The notes under the pieces were generated by a model, which worked only from the letters and a program-made list of their open reading frames with translations, did no database searches and was not told where the DNA came from. From NCBI GenBank assembly GCA_934589525.1, contig CAKTOB010000004.1, positions 1-64,000 of the forward strand: a stretch of 64,000 nt of DNA, read 5' to 3'. Source of the stretch: an uncultured Oscillospiraceae bacterium. Lineage in GTDB: Bacteria; Bacillota; Clostridia; Oscillospirales; Oscillospiraceae. Below are positions 16,656-25,171 of this stretch, piece after piece. Each line of letters begins with the position of its first letter. The first letter of the stretch is position 1. The translations under genes and the position numbers were made by a program.

Positions 16656-17516
16656 TTATCGATGGTCGCCCATAAAGAACAGGGCCAGGGTGCCGGGGCC
16701 GGAGTGGGAGCCGATGACGGCGCCCACATAGCCGATGTACACTTCCTTCACCCCGTAGTCCCGCTTCAAAAGGGCGGAGAGATACTCTGCGTCCTCCAGG
16801 CAGTCGCCGTGGGAGATGAACATGACGGAGTTGTCATAGCCCCGGCCCAGTTCTCCCGCCTTTTGAGCCATGGCCTGGATGGAGGCCTTCCGGCCCCGGG
16901 CCTTGCCCACGCTGATGAGGTGCCCTTCGTTATCCATGTGCAGCACGGGCTTGATGGAGAGCATGGTGCCCATCACGGCGGTGGCGGCATTGATGCGGCC
17001 ACCCCGCCGCAGATACATCAAATCGTCCACGGTGAACCAGTGGCACAGGTGAAGCTTATTGTCTTCCAGCCACCGGGCCAGAGCCTCCATAGGCAGCCCC
17101 TCCTGCCGCTTCCGGCTGGCGTACCAGGCCAGAAGCCCCTGGCCCAGGGAGGCGGAAAGGCTGTCCACCACCAGAATGGTCCGCTCCGGGTAAGCCTCCC
17201 GCAGGTCCGTGGCGGCGATGACGGCAGACTGGTAGCTGGTGGAAAGGCCGGAGGAGAAGGCCAGCACCAGCACATCCTCCCCGGCTTGCAGGAAGGGCTC
17301 CATGGCAACAGTCCACTGCTCCGGGTTGGCGGCGGAGGTGGTGGCCACCTCTCCTGCCCGAAGACCGGCGTACAAGTCCCGGAGGCTGTCGTCGTTTTTG
17401 TCCGGGAAGCTCTCTCCCCGGTAATTCACCATGAGGGGCACGGCCACCAGGCCCAGCTCCTCATATTTTTCCTTGGTAAAATCACAGCAGGAATCTGTGA
17501 GAATTTGGTAAGGCAT
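16656..17516 (-). CDS. DegV family fatty-acid-binding protein
   Basis: A 286-residue two-domain cytoplasmic protein. It opens PYQILTDSCCDF, the DegV hallmark, and also has SSGLSTSYQSA and FTVDDLMYLRRGGRI, which line the lipid pocket. In Firmicutes such proteins (FakB) present fatty acids to the kinase FakA; no fakA is in this window. The ATG at 17516 is preferred because GGAG lies seven bases upstream; the GTG at 17525 overlaps that site. A small membrane-protein gene precedes it by 33 bp on the same strand and may be cotranscribed. Confidence 0.92.
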   Translation of the reverse strand: MPYQILTDSCCDFTKEKYEELGLVAVPLMVNYRGESFPDKNDDSLRDLYAGLRAGEVATTSAANPEQWTVAMEPFLQAGEDVLVLAFSSGLSTSYQSAVIAATDLREAYPERTILVVDSLSASLGQGLLAWYASRKRQEGLPMEALARWLEDNKLHLCHWFTVDDLMYLRRGGRINAATAVMGTMLSIKPVLHMDNEGHLISVGKARGRKASIQAMAQKAGELGRGYDNSVMFISHGDCLEDAEYLSALLKRDYGVKEVYIGYVGAVIGSHSGPGTLALFFMGDHR

Positions 17517-17549
17517 TGGGATCACTCCATTCGTTCTATGGTCGGAAAA

Positions 17550-17954
17550 TCAAGATTTTTTCTTTTTCTGGGATGCGGCAAAAAACAGGCAGGCCCACAA
17601 AAACATGGAAACCGCCCAGTTTCCCAGGGCCATCATGGGGGCGGAGACCACCGCCAGCAGCCCATGGAGGAAATTCCCCAGGGCCCGGGAACCGGCGGCA
17701 AAGAGAATGTTCAGCACCAGCAGCGCCAGGGTCAGGCCCAGGCTGGTGAGGCTCACGGTTCTGAGGATGCCCAGGGTTTTGGAGTCCCCGGTCTTCTTGG
17801 CGCGAAGCAGCAGCACCGCCGGGGGCAGGAAAAAGCCCAGGGAAAGGATTTTCAGTAAAACGTCCACGGCCCCCTCCTTTTCCGGGAGAAAGCCCAGGGC
17901 GGCGCAGACCGCAAAGGCGGCGGCCCAAAGGGTATACAGCATGTTCTTCTTCAT
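17550..17954 (-). CDS. Small integral membrane protein of unknown function
   Basis: A 134-residue protein with four hydrophobic segments (roughly 7-22, 32-50, 68-90 and 98-125) and a lysine-rich C-terminus. It starts after AGAAGGAGGGCTT. It is followed 33 bp later by the DegV gene and diverges from nrdR. I recognise no family motif, so the function is left open; the coding call rests on the ribosome site, the membrane pattern and the GC-rich third positions. Confidence 0.8.
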   Translation of the reverse strand: MKKNMLYTLWAAAFAVCAALGFLPEKEGAVDVLLKILSLGFFLPPAVLLLRAKKTGDSKTLGILRTVSLTSLGLTLALLVLNILFAAGSRALGNFLHGLLAVVSAPMMALGNWAVSMFLWACLFFAASQKKKKS

Positions 17955-18016
17955 AAGCCCTCCTTCTGTTGGTCATTTTACCCCATCAGGGCCAAAAACA
18001 CAAGAGGAAAAAAGGC

Positions 18017-18045
18017 TGGACAGGCCAACGGGTTTCTGATATAAT
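18017..18045 (+). promoter_or_regulatory. Promoter of nrdR
   Basis: TGGACA at 18017-18022, a 17-bp spacer and TATAAT at 18040-18045, 57 bp before the ATG. Confidence 0.75.
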
Positions 18046-18101
18046 AAATCCGCTATAACCCGGGGAAACTGAGGGATGGTCCCCGAAAAGGAGCGGTTAT
18101 T

Positions 18102-18557
18102 ATGAAGTGTCCCTTTTGCGGCGACCAGGAGAGCAAGGTCATCGATTCCCGCCGGTCCGAAGACGGCCTGAGCATCCGCCGCCGGAGAGAGTGCTGCCGC
18201 TGCGGTCACCGGTTCAATACCTACGAGATCGTGGAAAGTCAGCCCATTCTGGTAGTGAAGCGCAACGGGTCCCGGCAGAATTTTGATAAGAATAAAATCG
18301 TCAACAGCATGATCCGCGCCTTCGATAAGCGCCGGGCCGACATTGTGGAGCTGGAGCGCATCGCCACGGAGATCGAGCAGACCATTCAGGCCTCCTTAGA
18401 GCGGGAGGTCACCACCGAGCGGTTGGGCGAAATGGTCATGGAGCGGCTGAAACCCGTAGACGAGGTGGCCTATATCCGCTTCGCCTCCATCTATCACCAG
18501 TTTCAGGACGCCGACAGCTTTATGCGGGAGATCAGCAAATACCTGGAGGAAAAATAA
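18102..18557 (+). CDS. nrdR: Transcriptional repressor NrdR
   Basis: A 151-residue repressor of ribonucleotide reductase genes that senses ATP/dATP. The N-terminal zinc ribbon has MKCPFCG and CCRCGHRFNTYE, giving four Cys ligands. An ATP-cone follows from about residue 49 (VVKRNGSRQNFDKNKI) and the tail YIRFASIYHQFQDADSF is diagnostic. The length is standard. Its stop overlaps the start of the next gene (TAATG). No reductase gene is in the window, so its targets lie elsewhere. Confidence 0.97.
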   Translation: MKCPFCGDQESKVIDSRRSEDGLSIRRRRECCRCGHRFNTYEIVESQPILVVKRNGSRQNFDKNKIVNSMIRAFDKRRADIVELERIATEIEQTIQASLEREVTTERLGEMVMERLKPVDEVAYIRFASIYHQFQDADSFMREISKYLEEK

Positions 18558-19066
18558 TGCTTACAGCCACTGCGGCCACGGAAGCGGCCCTGGATTTTGA
18601 GGCCATCAAAAAGACCTTTGAAGACTTTGACCTGGCCAAGCTGCTTCCCCAAATTGACCATATTTTTGATAAAATAACGGTGCTTTGCAGAATTTGCGTG
18701 ATGCTGGGCCCTGTTTTGCTGCTGGTTCTGGGCCTGTGCTATCTGCTGCTGGCCCCCAAGGAGGCCAATTTCTACTTTGGCTACCGCTGCTACTACGGCA
18801 TGGGCTCCGTCCACGCCTGGCGCTTCACCCAGCGCATCGCGGGCATGGTTCTGGGAGGCCTGGGCCTGGTTCTCACCGTCATTATGGCGATCCTCAGCCT
18901 GGGCTTCGGCTCCATGGAGGTGGAGGCCCTGCTGTGGCGGACCGTCTGGTGCCTGGTCTGGCAAGCCGTTCTGACCCTCTTGGCCACCCTGGCCATCAAC
19001 GGTCTTGCCATGTTCTGGTTCAACCGCAAGGGCGAGCTGCGCAGACACCCCAAAAAAGAAAAATAA
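18557..19066 (+). CDS. SdpI-like membrane protein
   Basis: A 169-residue membrane protein with an amphipathic N-terminus and three hydrophobic segments. The motif NFYFGYRCYYGMGSVHAW followed by RFTQRIAGMVLGG matches the SdpI/YfhL family signature (FGYRT-x-x-SM-x-x-x-x-W-x-x-A), members of which give immunity to cannibalism toxins in Bacillus. The start shares one base with the nrdR stop. Its role here is unknown; no toxin gene is visible nearby. Confidence 0.8.
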   Translation: MLTATAATEAALDFEAIKKTFEDFDLAKLLPQIDHIFDKITVLCRICVMLGPVLLLVLGLCYLLLAPKEANFYFGYRCYYGMGSVHAWRFTQRIAGMVLGGLGLVLTVIMAILSLGFGSMEVEALLWRTVWCLVWQAVLTLLATLAINGLAMFWFNRKGELRRHPKKEK

Positions 19067-19077
19067 ACGATCCTAAA

Positions 19078-19113
19078 AAAGGACGTGCCGAAAAACCGGT
19101 ACGTCCTTTTTTG
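19078..19113 (+). terminator. Terminator of nrdR operon
   Basis: AAAAAAGGACGTGCCG-AAAAA-CCGGTACGTCCTTTTTT, with a T-run immediately after. Confidence 0.88.
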
Positions 19114-19391
19114 CCCCTTTTTTGAGGGGCACATCGTTTTCAACCTGCTTGGCAATGCCAAAGCAGATGCACCCGTGAAACCCTGGGCACCCCCCAGCAA
19201 AACCCCAGGGAACGGCGGGAAAATTGACAATTGACAATGAACAATTGACAATTATCGAGACAATGAACGTGCCTGTTTTGGAATATGTTGTGTAAAAAGT
19301 ACACCACACGAGACCACGGCGCTGTGAAAAATGCAGCGCCTTTTTTCATCTGTCCCCTGGAAAATCACCGCCCAAAGCCCTTTGCCGCTTC
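19114..19391. other. Gene-free gap with a heptamer repeat
   Basis: It holds a TTGACAA-type array at 19222-19255 and nothing else I can name. Short open frames here lack ribosome sites. Confidence 0.6.
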
Positions 19392-19420
19392 TTTACAAAC
19401 CGCCGGGAGGCGGATATAAT
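19392..19420 (+). promoter_or_regulatory. Promoter of the citXG-citC operon
   Basis: TTTACA at 19392-19397, a 17-bp spacer and TATAAT at 19415-19420. The spacer contains the small inverted repeat CCGCC-GGGA-GGCGG, which could be an operator. Confidence 0.75.
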
Positions 19421-19480
19421 AAACCCAGAAACGGAACGCCCCGAAGACCTGAAAAGCCCGGGGCGGCAGGAGGATGGATC

Positions 19481-20827
19481 TTGGAAGTAACGCTGATGGA
19501 AATGCTGGAGGCCCGGGAGCGGCGGGCCTGGAGGCAGCGGGAGCTGCTGGGCGAGGGGCAGACCATGGTCTGCTTTACCATGAATATCGCAGGGCCCGTG
19601 AAAAACAGCCCCTTGATCACCCGGGGGTATGACCTGGGGAAGGAGCTGCTCCTGGGGCAGCTGGCGGTGGCGGGTTGGCGGGTCTCCCATTTTGAGGAGG
19701 TCCGGGAGAAGACCGGCAACGAGTGCATCCTGCTGGTGCAGGCGCCCCCTTTGGAAGTCAAGGCTGTCACCACGGAGCTGGAGGACCGGGCCCCTATCGG
19801 GCGGCTGTTTGATATGGACGTTCTGCGGCCCGACGGCAGCAAGGTGGAGCGGCAGGAGCTGGGGCTTCCCGGCCGCCGCTGCCTTCTGTGCGGGGAGGTG
19901 GCTGCGGCCTGCGCCCGGAGCCGCCGCCACAGCGTGGCAGAGCTGCAAGAAAAAACCACCGCCATCCTGGGCTCCGCGGCAGACGAGGCAGACAGCGCCT
20001 TGGCTTCCCGGCTTGCCTGTCAGGCCCTTCTATACGAGGTGGCCTGCACCCCCAAGCCCGGTCTTGTGGACCGGGAAAATTCCGGCAGCCACCGGGATAT
20101 GGACTTTTTCACCTTCCAGCGCAGCGCCGCGGCTTTGCATCCCTATTTTGCCCAATGCGTCCTTCTGGGCCGTCAGGGGGGCAGCCCTCAGGAGACCTTC
20201 CGGCGGCTGCGGCTGCCCGGAAAGCTGGCGGAGGGGGCCATGCTCTGGGCCACCGGCGGGGTGAACACCCATAAAGGGGCCATTTTCTCCATGGGCATCC
20301 TCTGCGGCGCACTGGGGCGGCTGGATAAGGAACAGTGGAAGGACACGAAGCTGGTGCTCTCGGAATGCGCCGCCATGACGAAGGGCCTGACGGCAGGGGA
20401 CTTTGCCGGTCTGACCCCGGAAACCGCCAAAACCACCGGCCAGAAGCTCTATGTGCGCTACGGCATCACCGGCGTCCGGGGACAGGCAGAGGCCGGGTTC
20501 CCGGCGGTGAAAAATATCGGGCTTCCTACACTGGAGGCGGCTCTGGCGGCGGGGAAAACCTGGAATGAGGCAGGCTGCGCCGCTTTGCTTTCCATGCTGG
20601 CCCAAACCGTGGACACCAACATGATCCACCGGGGAGGCATGGAGACCACCCGGGAAATCATGGACCTGTTGCAAGGCATTCTGGCAGAAGAGCCCTACCC
20701 CAGCCGGGAGACCCTGGAAAATTTAGACCGGCTGTTCGTTCAAAAAAATCTCTCCCCCGGGGGCACGGCGGACCTGCTGGCCCTGGTGTATTTTCTGCAT
20801 TTTTTAAAGGAGGAAGCCCATGAGTGA
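19481..20827 (+). CDS. citXG: Fused CitX-CitG, citrate lyase prosthetic-group biosynthesis protein
   Basis: A 448-residue bifunctional protein. The first ~165 residues are CitX-like, with GPVKNSPLI, and attach the phosphoribosyl-dephospho-CoA group to the acyl carrier subunit. The rest is CitG-like, with CTPKPGLVDRENSGSHRDMD and ATGGVNTHKGAIFSMG, and makes the triphosphoribosyl-dephospho-CoA precursor. I choose the TTG at 19481: AGGAGG lies seven bases ahead, whereas the ATG at 19496 is too far. It overlaps citC by eight bases. No citDEF lies in the window, so the lyase must be elsewhere or absent. Confidence 0.9.
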   Translation: MEVTLMEMLEARERRAWRQRELLGEGQTMVCFTMNIAGPVKNSPLITRGYDLGKELLLGQLAVAGWRVSHFEEVREKTGNECILLVQAPPLEVKAVTTELEDRAPIGRLFDMDVLRPDGSKVERQELGLPGRRCLLCGEVAAACARSRRHSVAELQEKTTAILGSAADEADSALASRLACQALLYEVACTPKPGLVDRENSGSHRDMDFFTFQRSAAALHPYFAQCVLLGRQGGSPQETFRRLRLPGKLAEGAMLWATGGVNTHKGAIFSMGILCGALGRLDKEQWKDTKLVLSECAAMTKGLTAGDFAGLTPETAKTTGQKLYVRYGITGVRGQAEAGFPAVKNIGLPTLEAALAAGKTWNEAGCAALLSMLAQTVDTNMIHRGGMETTREIMDLLQGILAEEPYPSRETLENLDRLFVQKNLSPGGTADLLALVYFLHFLKEEAHE

Positions 20828-21863
20828 GTATGCTGTGTCCCGCATCTACCCCGGGGATAAAAAGAGCCTTGCTCAGATCGACGCCCTGCTGACCCAGGAG
20901 GGCATCACCCGGGATGGGAACCTGGACTATATCTGCGCCATGCGGGACGAGGAGGACCGGATCATCGCCACCGGCAGCTGCTTCGGCCCCACCCTGCGCT
21001 GCTTTGCCGTCAGCGCCGGGCACCAGGGCGAGGGGCTTCTCAACGAGATCCTCACCCACCTGATGGAAGTGCAGCTGGCCCGGGGCAATTCCCACCTGTT
21101 TTTGTATACCAAAACCGCCTCCGCCAAGTTTTTCGAAAGCCTGGGCTTTTATGAGATCGCCCGGGTGGAGGGGAAGCTGGTCTTTATGGAGAACCGGAGA
21201 ACCGGGTTTTCGGGGTATTTAAAAGACCTGGAACGGACCAAGACCCCGGGACGCTCCGCCGCCCTGGTGATGAACGCCAACCCCTTCACCCTGGGCCACC
21301 AATACCTGGTGGAAACCGCCGCCAAGGGCTGCGATACCCTTCATCTCTTTGTCCTCAGCGAGGACGCCTCTTTGGTGCCCTTCGCCGTGAGGAAGGAGCT
21401 GGTCCGGGCGGGGACGGCCCACATTCCAAATGTGGTGCTCCACGATTCCGGTCCCTATATCATCAGCAACGCCACCTTCCCCAGCTACTTCCTGAAGGAC
21501 GAGACTGCGGTCATTGAGGGCCACGCCAAGCTGGACCTGGCGATCTTCACCAAAATCGCCCGGGCCCTGAACGTCACCGCCCGCTACGTCGGAGAGGAGC
21601 CCACCAGCCAGGTCACGGGCCTGTATAACGAGATCATGGCCCGGGAGCTGCCCAAAGCGGGCATCGCCTGCCACATCATCCCCCGCCTCCGATCCCAAAA
21701 CACCCCCATCAGCGCCTCCACCGTCCGCCTGGCTCTGCAGCAGGGCGACTGGCAAACCCTCAAAACCCTGGTGCCCTCCACCACCTACGCCTATTTCACC
21801 AGCCCCCAGGCCGCCCCGGTGGTGGAAAAAATCCAAAAAGCCGGCAACGTGGTGCACTATTAA
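20820..21863 (+). CDS. citC: [Citrate (pro-3S)-lyase] ligase
   Basis: A 347-residue enzyme that activates citrate lyase by acetylating the thiol of its prosthetic group using acetate and ATP. The N-terminal ~125 residues form a GNAT-like domain (SAGHQGEGLLNEIL). The C-terminal part is a nucleotidyltransferase domain with MNANPFTLGHQYLVE (NPFTLGH at 154-160) and the late motif SQNTPISASTVR. AAGGAGGAAGCCC precedes the ATG, which lies inside the end of citXG. The length is normal. It is the only other citrate lyase gene visible. Confidence 0.93.
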   Translation: MSEYAVSRIYPGDKKSLAQIDALLTQEGITRDGNLDYICAMRDEEDRIIATGSCFGPTLRCFAVSAGHQGEGLLNEILTHLMEVQLARGNSHLFLYTKTASAKFFESLGFYEIARVEGKLVFMENRRTGFSGYLKDLERTKTPGRSAALVMNANPFTLGHQYLVETAAKGCDTLHLFVLSEDASLVPFAVRKELVRAGTAHIPNVVLHDSGPYIISNATFPSYFLKDETAVIEGHAKLDLAIFTKIARALNVTARYVGEEPTSQVTGLYNEIMARELPKAGIACHIIPRLRSQNTPISASTVRLALQQGDWQTLKTLVPSTTYAYFTSPQAAPVVEKIQKAGNVVHY

Positions 21864-21876
21864 CGGCGGGGGGGAA

Positions 21877-21949
21877 AAATTGACAATTGACAATGGACAA
21901 TTGACAATTTTGGAAAGTTGACAGTTGACAGTTGACAGTTGACAGTTAT
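21877..21949. repeat. Tandem heptamer arrays
   Basis: First TTGACAA units with one TGGACAA variant, then five consecutive GTTGACA units. The unit contains a TTGACA word but no -10 elements follow at regular spacing. Confidence 0.75.
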
Positions 21950-22008
21950 TGGTGTAGCGGGTGTTGTCAGTTTAAACCAAAAGAAACAAAAATCGAACAT
22001 TTTTGGGC

Positions 22009-22077
22009 TGCGTTGGTTAAAGAATACACCCACCAGCGAAACCGTAGGGAACGGCCTGTGTGCCGTTCCGGGAGCGC
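22009..22077 (-). repeat. Second intergenic repeat family, copy 3
   Basis: Inverted copy of the unit at 402-462: CCAGCGAAACCGTAGGGAAC then GGCCTGTGTGCCGTTCC. Confidence 0.7.
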
Positions 22078-22268
22078 TGCAAATATAACCCGAATGGTTG
22101 AATGGTATCACTCACCGGTGTGTCTGTAGGGGCGGCAATCTGCCGCCCGCCACGTTTCGAATATAACCCGTGTGGTTGAATGGTATTACGCAATGTAGCG
22201 GCGATGATTCATCGCCAAGCAACGTTCCGAATATAACCCGTGCGGTTGAACGGTACCACCTACCGACA

Positions 22269-22396
22269 TGTCATCCCAACCGAAATGAAATGGAGTGGAG
22301 GGATCTTCCCAAGTGGCAAGCTTTACCTTACGCAGGTTATTCTTGCAACTTGGGTAGATTCCTCCACTCCGCTTGCGCTCAAGGCCTGAATGACAT
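22269..22396 (-). repeat. Palindromic intergenic element, copy 3
   Basis: Begins TGTCATCCCAACCG and ends AAGGCCTGAATGACAT, with the inner arms GGAGTGGAGGGATCTTCCCA and TTGGGTAGATTCCTCCACTC. Confidence 0.85.
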
Positions 22397-22586
22397 GCGT
22401 TTTTTTCGTTAGTTGGTACAAACTCAAATGCACAACGTATATGGCGGCAGATTGCCGCCGCTACACCCGTTACGTCTAACGGTACACCCAATGTAGCGGC
22501 GATGATTCATCGCCATCCAGCCCCGCCGAGGGGCTGGCACCGTTCCGAATATAACCCGTGCGGTTGAATGGTATCACCTATCGACA

Positions 22587-22712
22587 TGTCATCCCGACGG
22601 TCATGAAATGGAGTGGAGGGATCTTCCCAAGCAGCAGATTTTACTTTACGTCGGTAATTTCCGCAACTTGGGTGGATTCCTCCACTCCGCTTGCGCTGCG
22701 GCCTGAATGACA
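22587..22712 (-). repeat. Palindromic intergenic element, copy 4
   Basis: The same unit as copy 3, 190 bp further on in the same orientation; it ends GCGGCCTGAATGACA followed by GACGTTTTTT. Confidence 0.85.
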
Positions 22713-22817
22713 GACGTTTTTTCGGCAGGTTGCCGCTCCACCCCGGCGGGGCCCTGATTTTTAACCTGGTGTTTCCCCACAGAATCAATCATACCACCGT
22801 CACAGACTACAAATATG

Positions 22818-22858
22818 CAAAACGCCTCCGGAGAACGATTGCGCTCCGGGGCGTTTTT
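22818..22858. terminator. Orphan bidirectional terminator
   Basis: AAACGCCTCCGGAG and CTCCGGGGCGTTTTT form a stem with a ~10-nt loop and T-runs on both sides. No gene ends next to it on either strand. Confidence 0.65.
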
Positions 22859-23103
22859 ATATCCGGGCCAGGTGTCTTTTTGCGTTTTCGGTCAAACGTA
22901 ACGATTCGCTCTTCCTTGCGAAACAAGCAACGCAACAGCCGCCGCCTACAGCTTAACTGTAGGAAATAGTTTCGTAAATCTCTGGCCCCGGAGCGTTTAA
23001 TGCTTAACGGAATTGTGCATATCACCTTCTGATACCATGTGTTTTCACGTTCTTTTGTGCTTCTTGCACATATCACAGCGCATTGTTTTGTACAGATGAC
23101 CAC

Positions 23104-23132
23104 TTTACGAAACATTGTTTCTCTAATAAAAT
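23104..23132 (+). promoter_or_regulatory. Promoter of the LacI/sugar operon with internal operator
   Basis: TTTACG at 23104-23109, a 17-bp spacer and TAAAAT at 23127-23132. The spacer holds the palindrome GAAACATTGTTTC (23109-23121), placed where a bound LacI-type protein would block polymerase. Confidence 0.6.
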
Positions 23133-23158
23133 GCTGGTGTAAAGAGAAGGGGTTGCCT

Positions 23159-24175
23159 ATGAGAGTTACTTTAGAAGAAATCGCAAAGCTTGCCGGTGTA
23201 TCAAAAGCAACGGTATCACGGGTCCTCAATGACGTGCCTGACGGCGTGGGCAGCGAGACCCGGGAGCGGGTGTGGGAAATCATCAAAAAGACAAATTACA
23301 GCACCGACCGTTCCACGCTGTCCGCCAGAAATATGAAGTCCTGCACCATTGCCACTGTGGTTCCGGATATTGCAAACCCGTTCTTTGCGGACATTGCCAA
23401 GGCCATAGAAAGCCGGGCGCGGGAAAAGGGCTATACGACCACCATTTCCAATACGGAGTTCTCCGAGCAAAACGAGGTGAACGTCATTAAGAATCTGGTC
23501 TCCAAAAAGGTGGACGGCATCATCCTGGTCACGTCGGTTTATCGGGCAAGGGCGGAGCATCTGCTGCCGGAGAAATACGGCATTCCCATGGTTCTGCTGG
23601 ACAGAAAGCTGATGGGCAAAAAGAACTGGTATGGCGTTTATTCAAACAATGAAATGGCTTCCTTCCAATGCTGTGAAATGCTGATCAAAAACGGTTCTGA
23701 TCAGATCGCGTACCTCAGCGGCCCTCTGGATATGTCCACCTCCCAAGAGCGTATGAACGGCTACAATCTGGCGCTGCGGCAGTACGGCTGCAAGCAGGAC
23801 CCCGCTCTGATCAAATACGGGGATTACACCGTCGAGAGCGGCTACAATGCCATTTTAGAGCTGGAGCGTAGCGGCCACCGTTACAATGCCGTTCTGGCAG
23901 GAAACGATTTGATGGCGTTGGGCGCGATCAATGCCTTCCGGGAGTTTTCCATAAGGATCCCGGAGGATGTGGAGCTTATCGGATTTGACAACATTATGTT
24001 TTCCCGATACTTTGACCCGCCTTTGTCAACGGTACAGCAGCCCACGGTAGAAATGGGCCGTCGGGCCACAGACATGCTGCTGCAAATGATCAACGGAGAA
24101 CCGGTGAAGGAAAACATCGTTATCGATGCCAAGATCGTTACCAGAAAATCAACCAAAGAGAGGGGAATACTGTGA
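23159..24175 (+). CDS. LacI family transcriptional regulator of the sugar operon
   Basis: A 338-residue repressor. The N-terminal HTH and hinge read TLEEIAKLAGVSKATVSRVL, and a periplasmic-binding-protein-like sensor domain follows (VVPDIANPFFADIAKAIE; late motif LIGFDNIMFSRYFDPPLSTV). The ATG at 23159 follows AGAAGGGGTTGCCT and begins at the HTH; upstream in-frame codons are not needed. Its stop overlaps the ribokinase start, so it heads its own operon, behind a promoter that contains a palindromic site. It probably responds to the sugar or sugar phosphate handled by the downstream genes. Confidence 0.93.
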   Translation: MRVTLEEIAKLAGVSKATVSRVLNDVPDGVGSETRERVWEIIKKTNYSTDRSTLSARNMKSCTIATVVPDIANPFFADIAKAIESRAREKGYTTTISNTEFSEQNEVNVIKNLVSKKVDGIILVTSVYRARAEHLLPEKYGIPMVLLDRKLMGKKNWYGVYSNNEMASFQCCEMLIKNGSDQIAYLSGPLDMSTSQERMNGYNLALRQYGCKQDPALIKYGDYTVESGYNAILELERSGHRYNAVLAGNDLMALGAINAFREFSIRIPEDVELIGFDNIMFSRYFDPPLSTVQQPTVEMGRRATDMLLQMINGEPVKENIVIDAKIVTRKSTKERGIL

Positions 24176-25092
24176 AGAATATACTTGTTGTAGGAAGTTC
24201 AAATATGGACCTGGTCCTTCGGGTCCGGGAGATGCCTCAAAAAGGAGAAACCGTCACGACAAAAAGCATGAAGAAGATCCCCGGCGGGAAAGGCGCCAAT
24301 CAGGCCTGCGCCGTCGGAAAGCTGGGCGGCAGTTGTGTTTTCTTGAGTGCGGTGGGAGAAGATGATTCCGGCGAACAGCTGTCCCGGAGCCTGACAGCGG
24401 CCAATGTAGATGTGCGTCATTTTCTCCGCTCCGATACGGAACCGACAGGAACGGCTGTCATCTCCGTCAATGACGAAGGGGAAAACAGCATCATGATCGT
24501 CCCGGGGGCCAACAAGCTGTGCAACGAAGCCTACTTCCGGCAGCATCAGGCCTTGATAGAGGATGCGGACATTCTTGTGACCCAGCTCGAAACACCCCAT
24601 GAAGACGTTTACCGGCTGATTAAGTATTGCAAGCAGGCAGGAAAGCTGGTGTTTCTGAATCCGGCTCCCGCCCCCGACCATATACCGGAGGCCGTACTGC
24701 AAGGGCTGGACTTCATCACCCCCAACGAAACAGAGCTGGAAAAGCTGACCGGCATGCCGACCAAAACCATTCCTCAAATCGAATCGGCCGCCAAAGAGCT
24801 GCTGCGCCGCGGAGTCAAGAATGTGATCGTGACCCTGGGTGCCAAGGGCGCGCTGCTTTATAACGAAGAGGGAAAAAAGCTGTATCCGACCTTCCCCGCG
24901 GTGCCGGTGGATACCACCGCGGCAGGAGATACCTTTAACGCCGGAGTCGTTGTGGGACTGGCCGAAGGCAAAACCCTCAGCGAGGCCATTGATCTCGGAA
25001 ACGCTGCCGCCTCCATATCCACCACAAGAAAAGGCGCGCAGACTTCCATCCCCACCAGAGAAGAGGCGGACAAGCTGATAAACACCCGCTGA
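24172..25092 (+). CDS. rbsK: Ribokinase, PfkB family sugar kinase
   Basis: A 306-residue kinase that phosphorylates ribose or a related pentose at O5. N-terminal NMDLVLRV and GGKGANQACA mark the substrate-binding region; DTTAAGDTFNAG near residue 250 supplies the catalytic Asp and anion hole. The start is GTG, overlapping the LacI stop as CTGTGAAG. It is in the same operon as rbsD and a ribose-type ABC importer, which supports ribose or a close analogue as substrate, though the operon also has an epimerase and a dehydrogenase. Confidence 0.93.
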   Translation: MKNILVVGSSNMDLVLRVREMPQKGETVTTKSMKKIPGGKGANQACAVGKLGGSCVFLSAVGEDDSGEQLSRSLTAANVDVRHFLRSDTEPTGTAVISVNDEGENSIMIVPGANKLCNEAYFRQHQALIEDADILVTQLETPHEDVYRLIKYCKQAGKLVFLNPAPAPDHIPEAVLQGLDFITPNETELEKLTGMPTKTIPQIESAAKELLRRGVKNVIVTLGAKGALLYNEEGKKLYPTFPAVPVDTTAAGDTFNAGVVVGLAEGKTLSEAIDLGNAAASISTTRKGAQTSIPTREEADKLINTR

Positions 25093-25171
25093 CTCTATAT
25101 CCTGAATCTTGTGCGGCGAGGCTGAACACCGCTGTGCAGAAAATAAAATAACATGATTTGGAGGAACTACA

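Larger units (their letters stand above)
21864..22817. repeat. Large gene-free repeat cluster
   Basis: It holds a TTGACAA array (21877-21910), a TTGACAG array (21914-21949), an inverted second-family copy (22009-22077), two palindromic elements (22269-22396 and 22587-22712), three to four copies of AACCCGTGYGGTTGAATGGTA (22084, 22160, 22228, 22554), and CGGCGATGATTCATCGCC motifs (near 22198 and 22497). I see no credible gene. Confidence 0.8.

Noticed and set aside
21877..21949. Tandem short repeats considered as a CRISPR array
   Set aside because: Units are 7 bp with no spacers of constant length, and no cas gene is present.
22945..22963. Small hairpin CCTACAG-CTTAA-CTGTAGG
   Set aside because: Short stem without T-run or neighbouring gene; probably chance.
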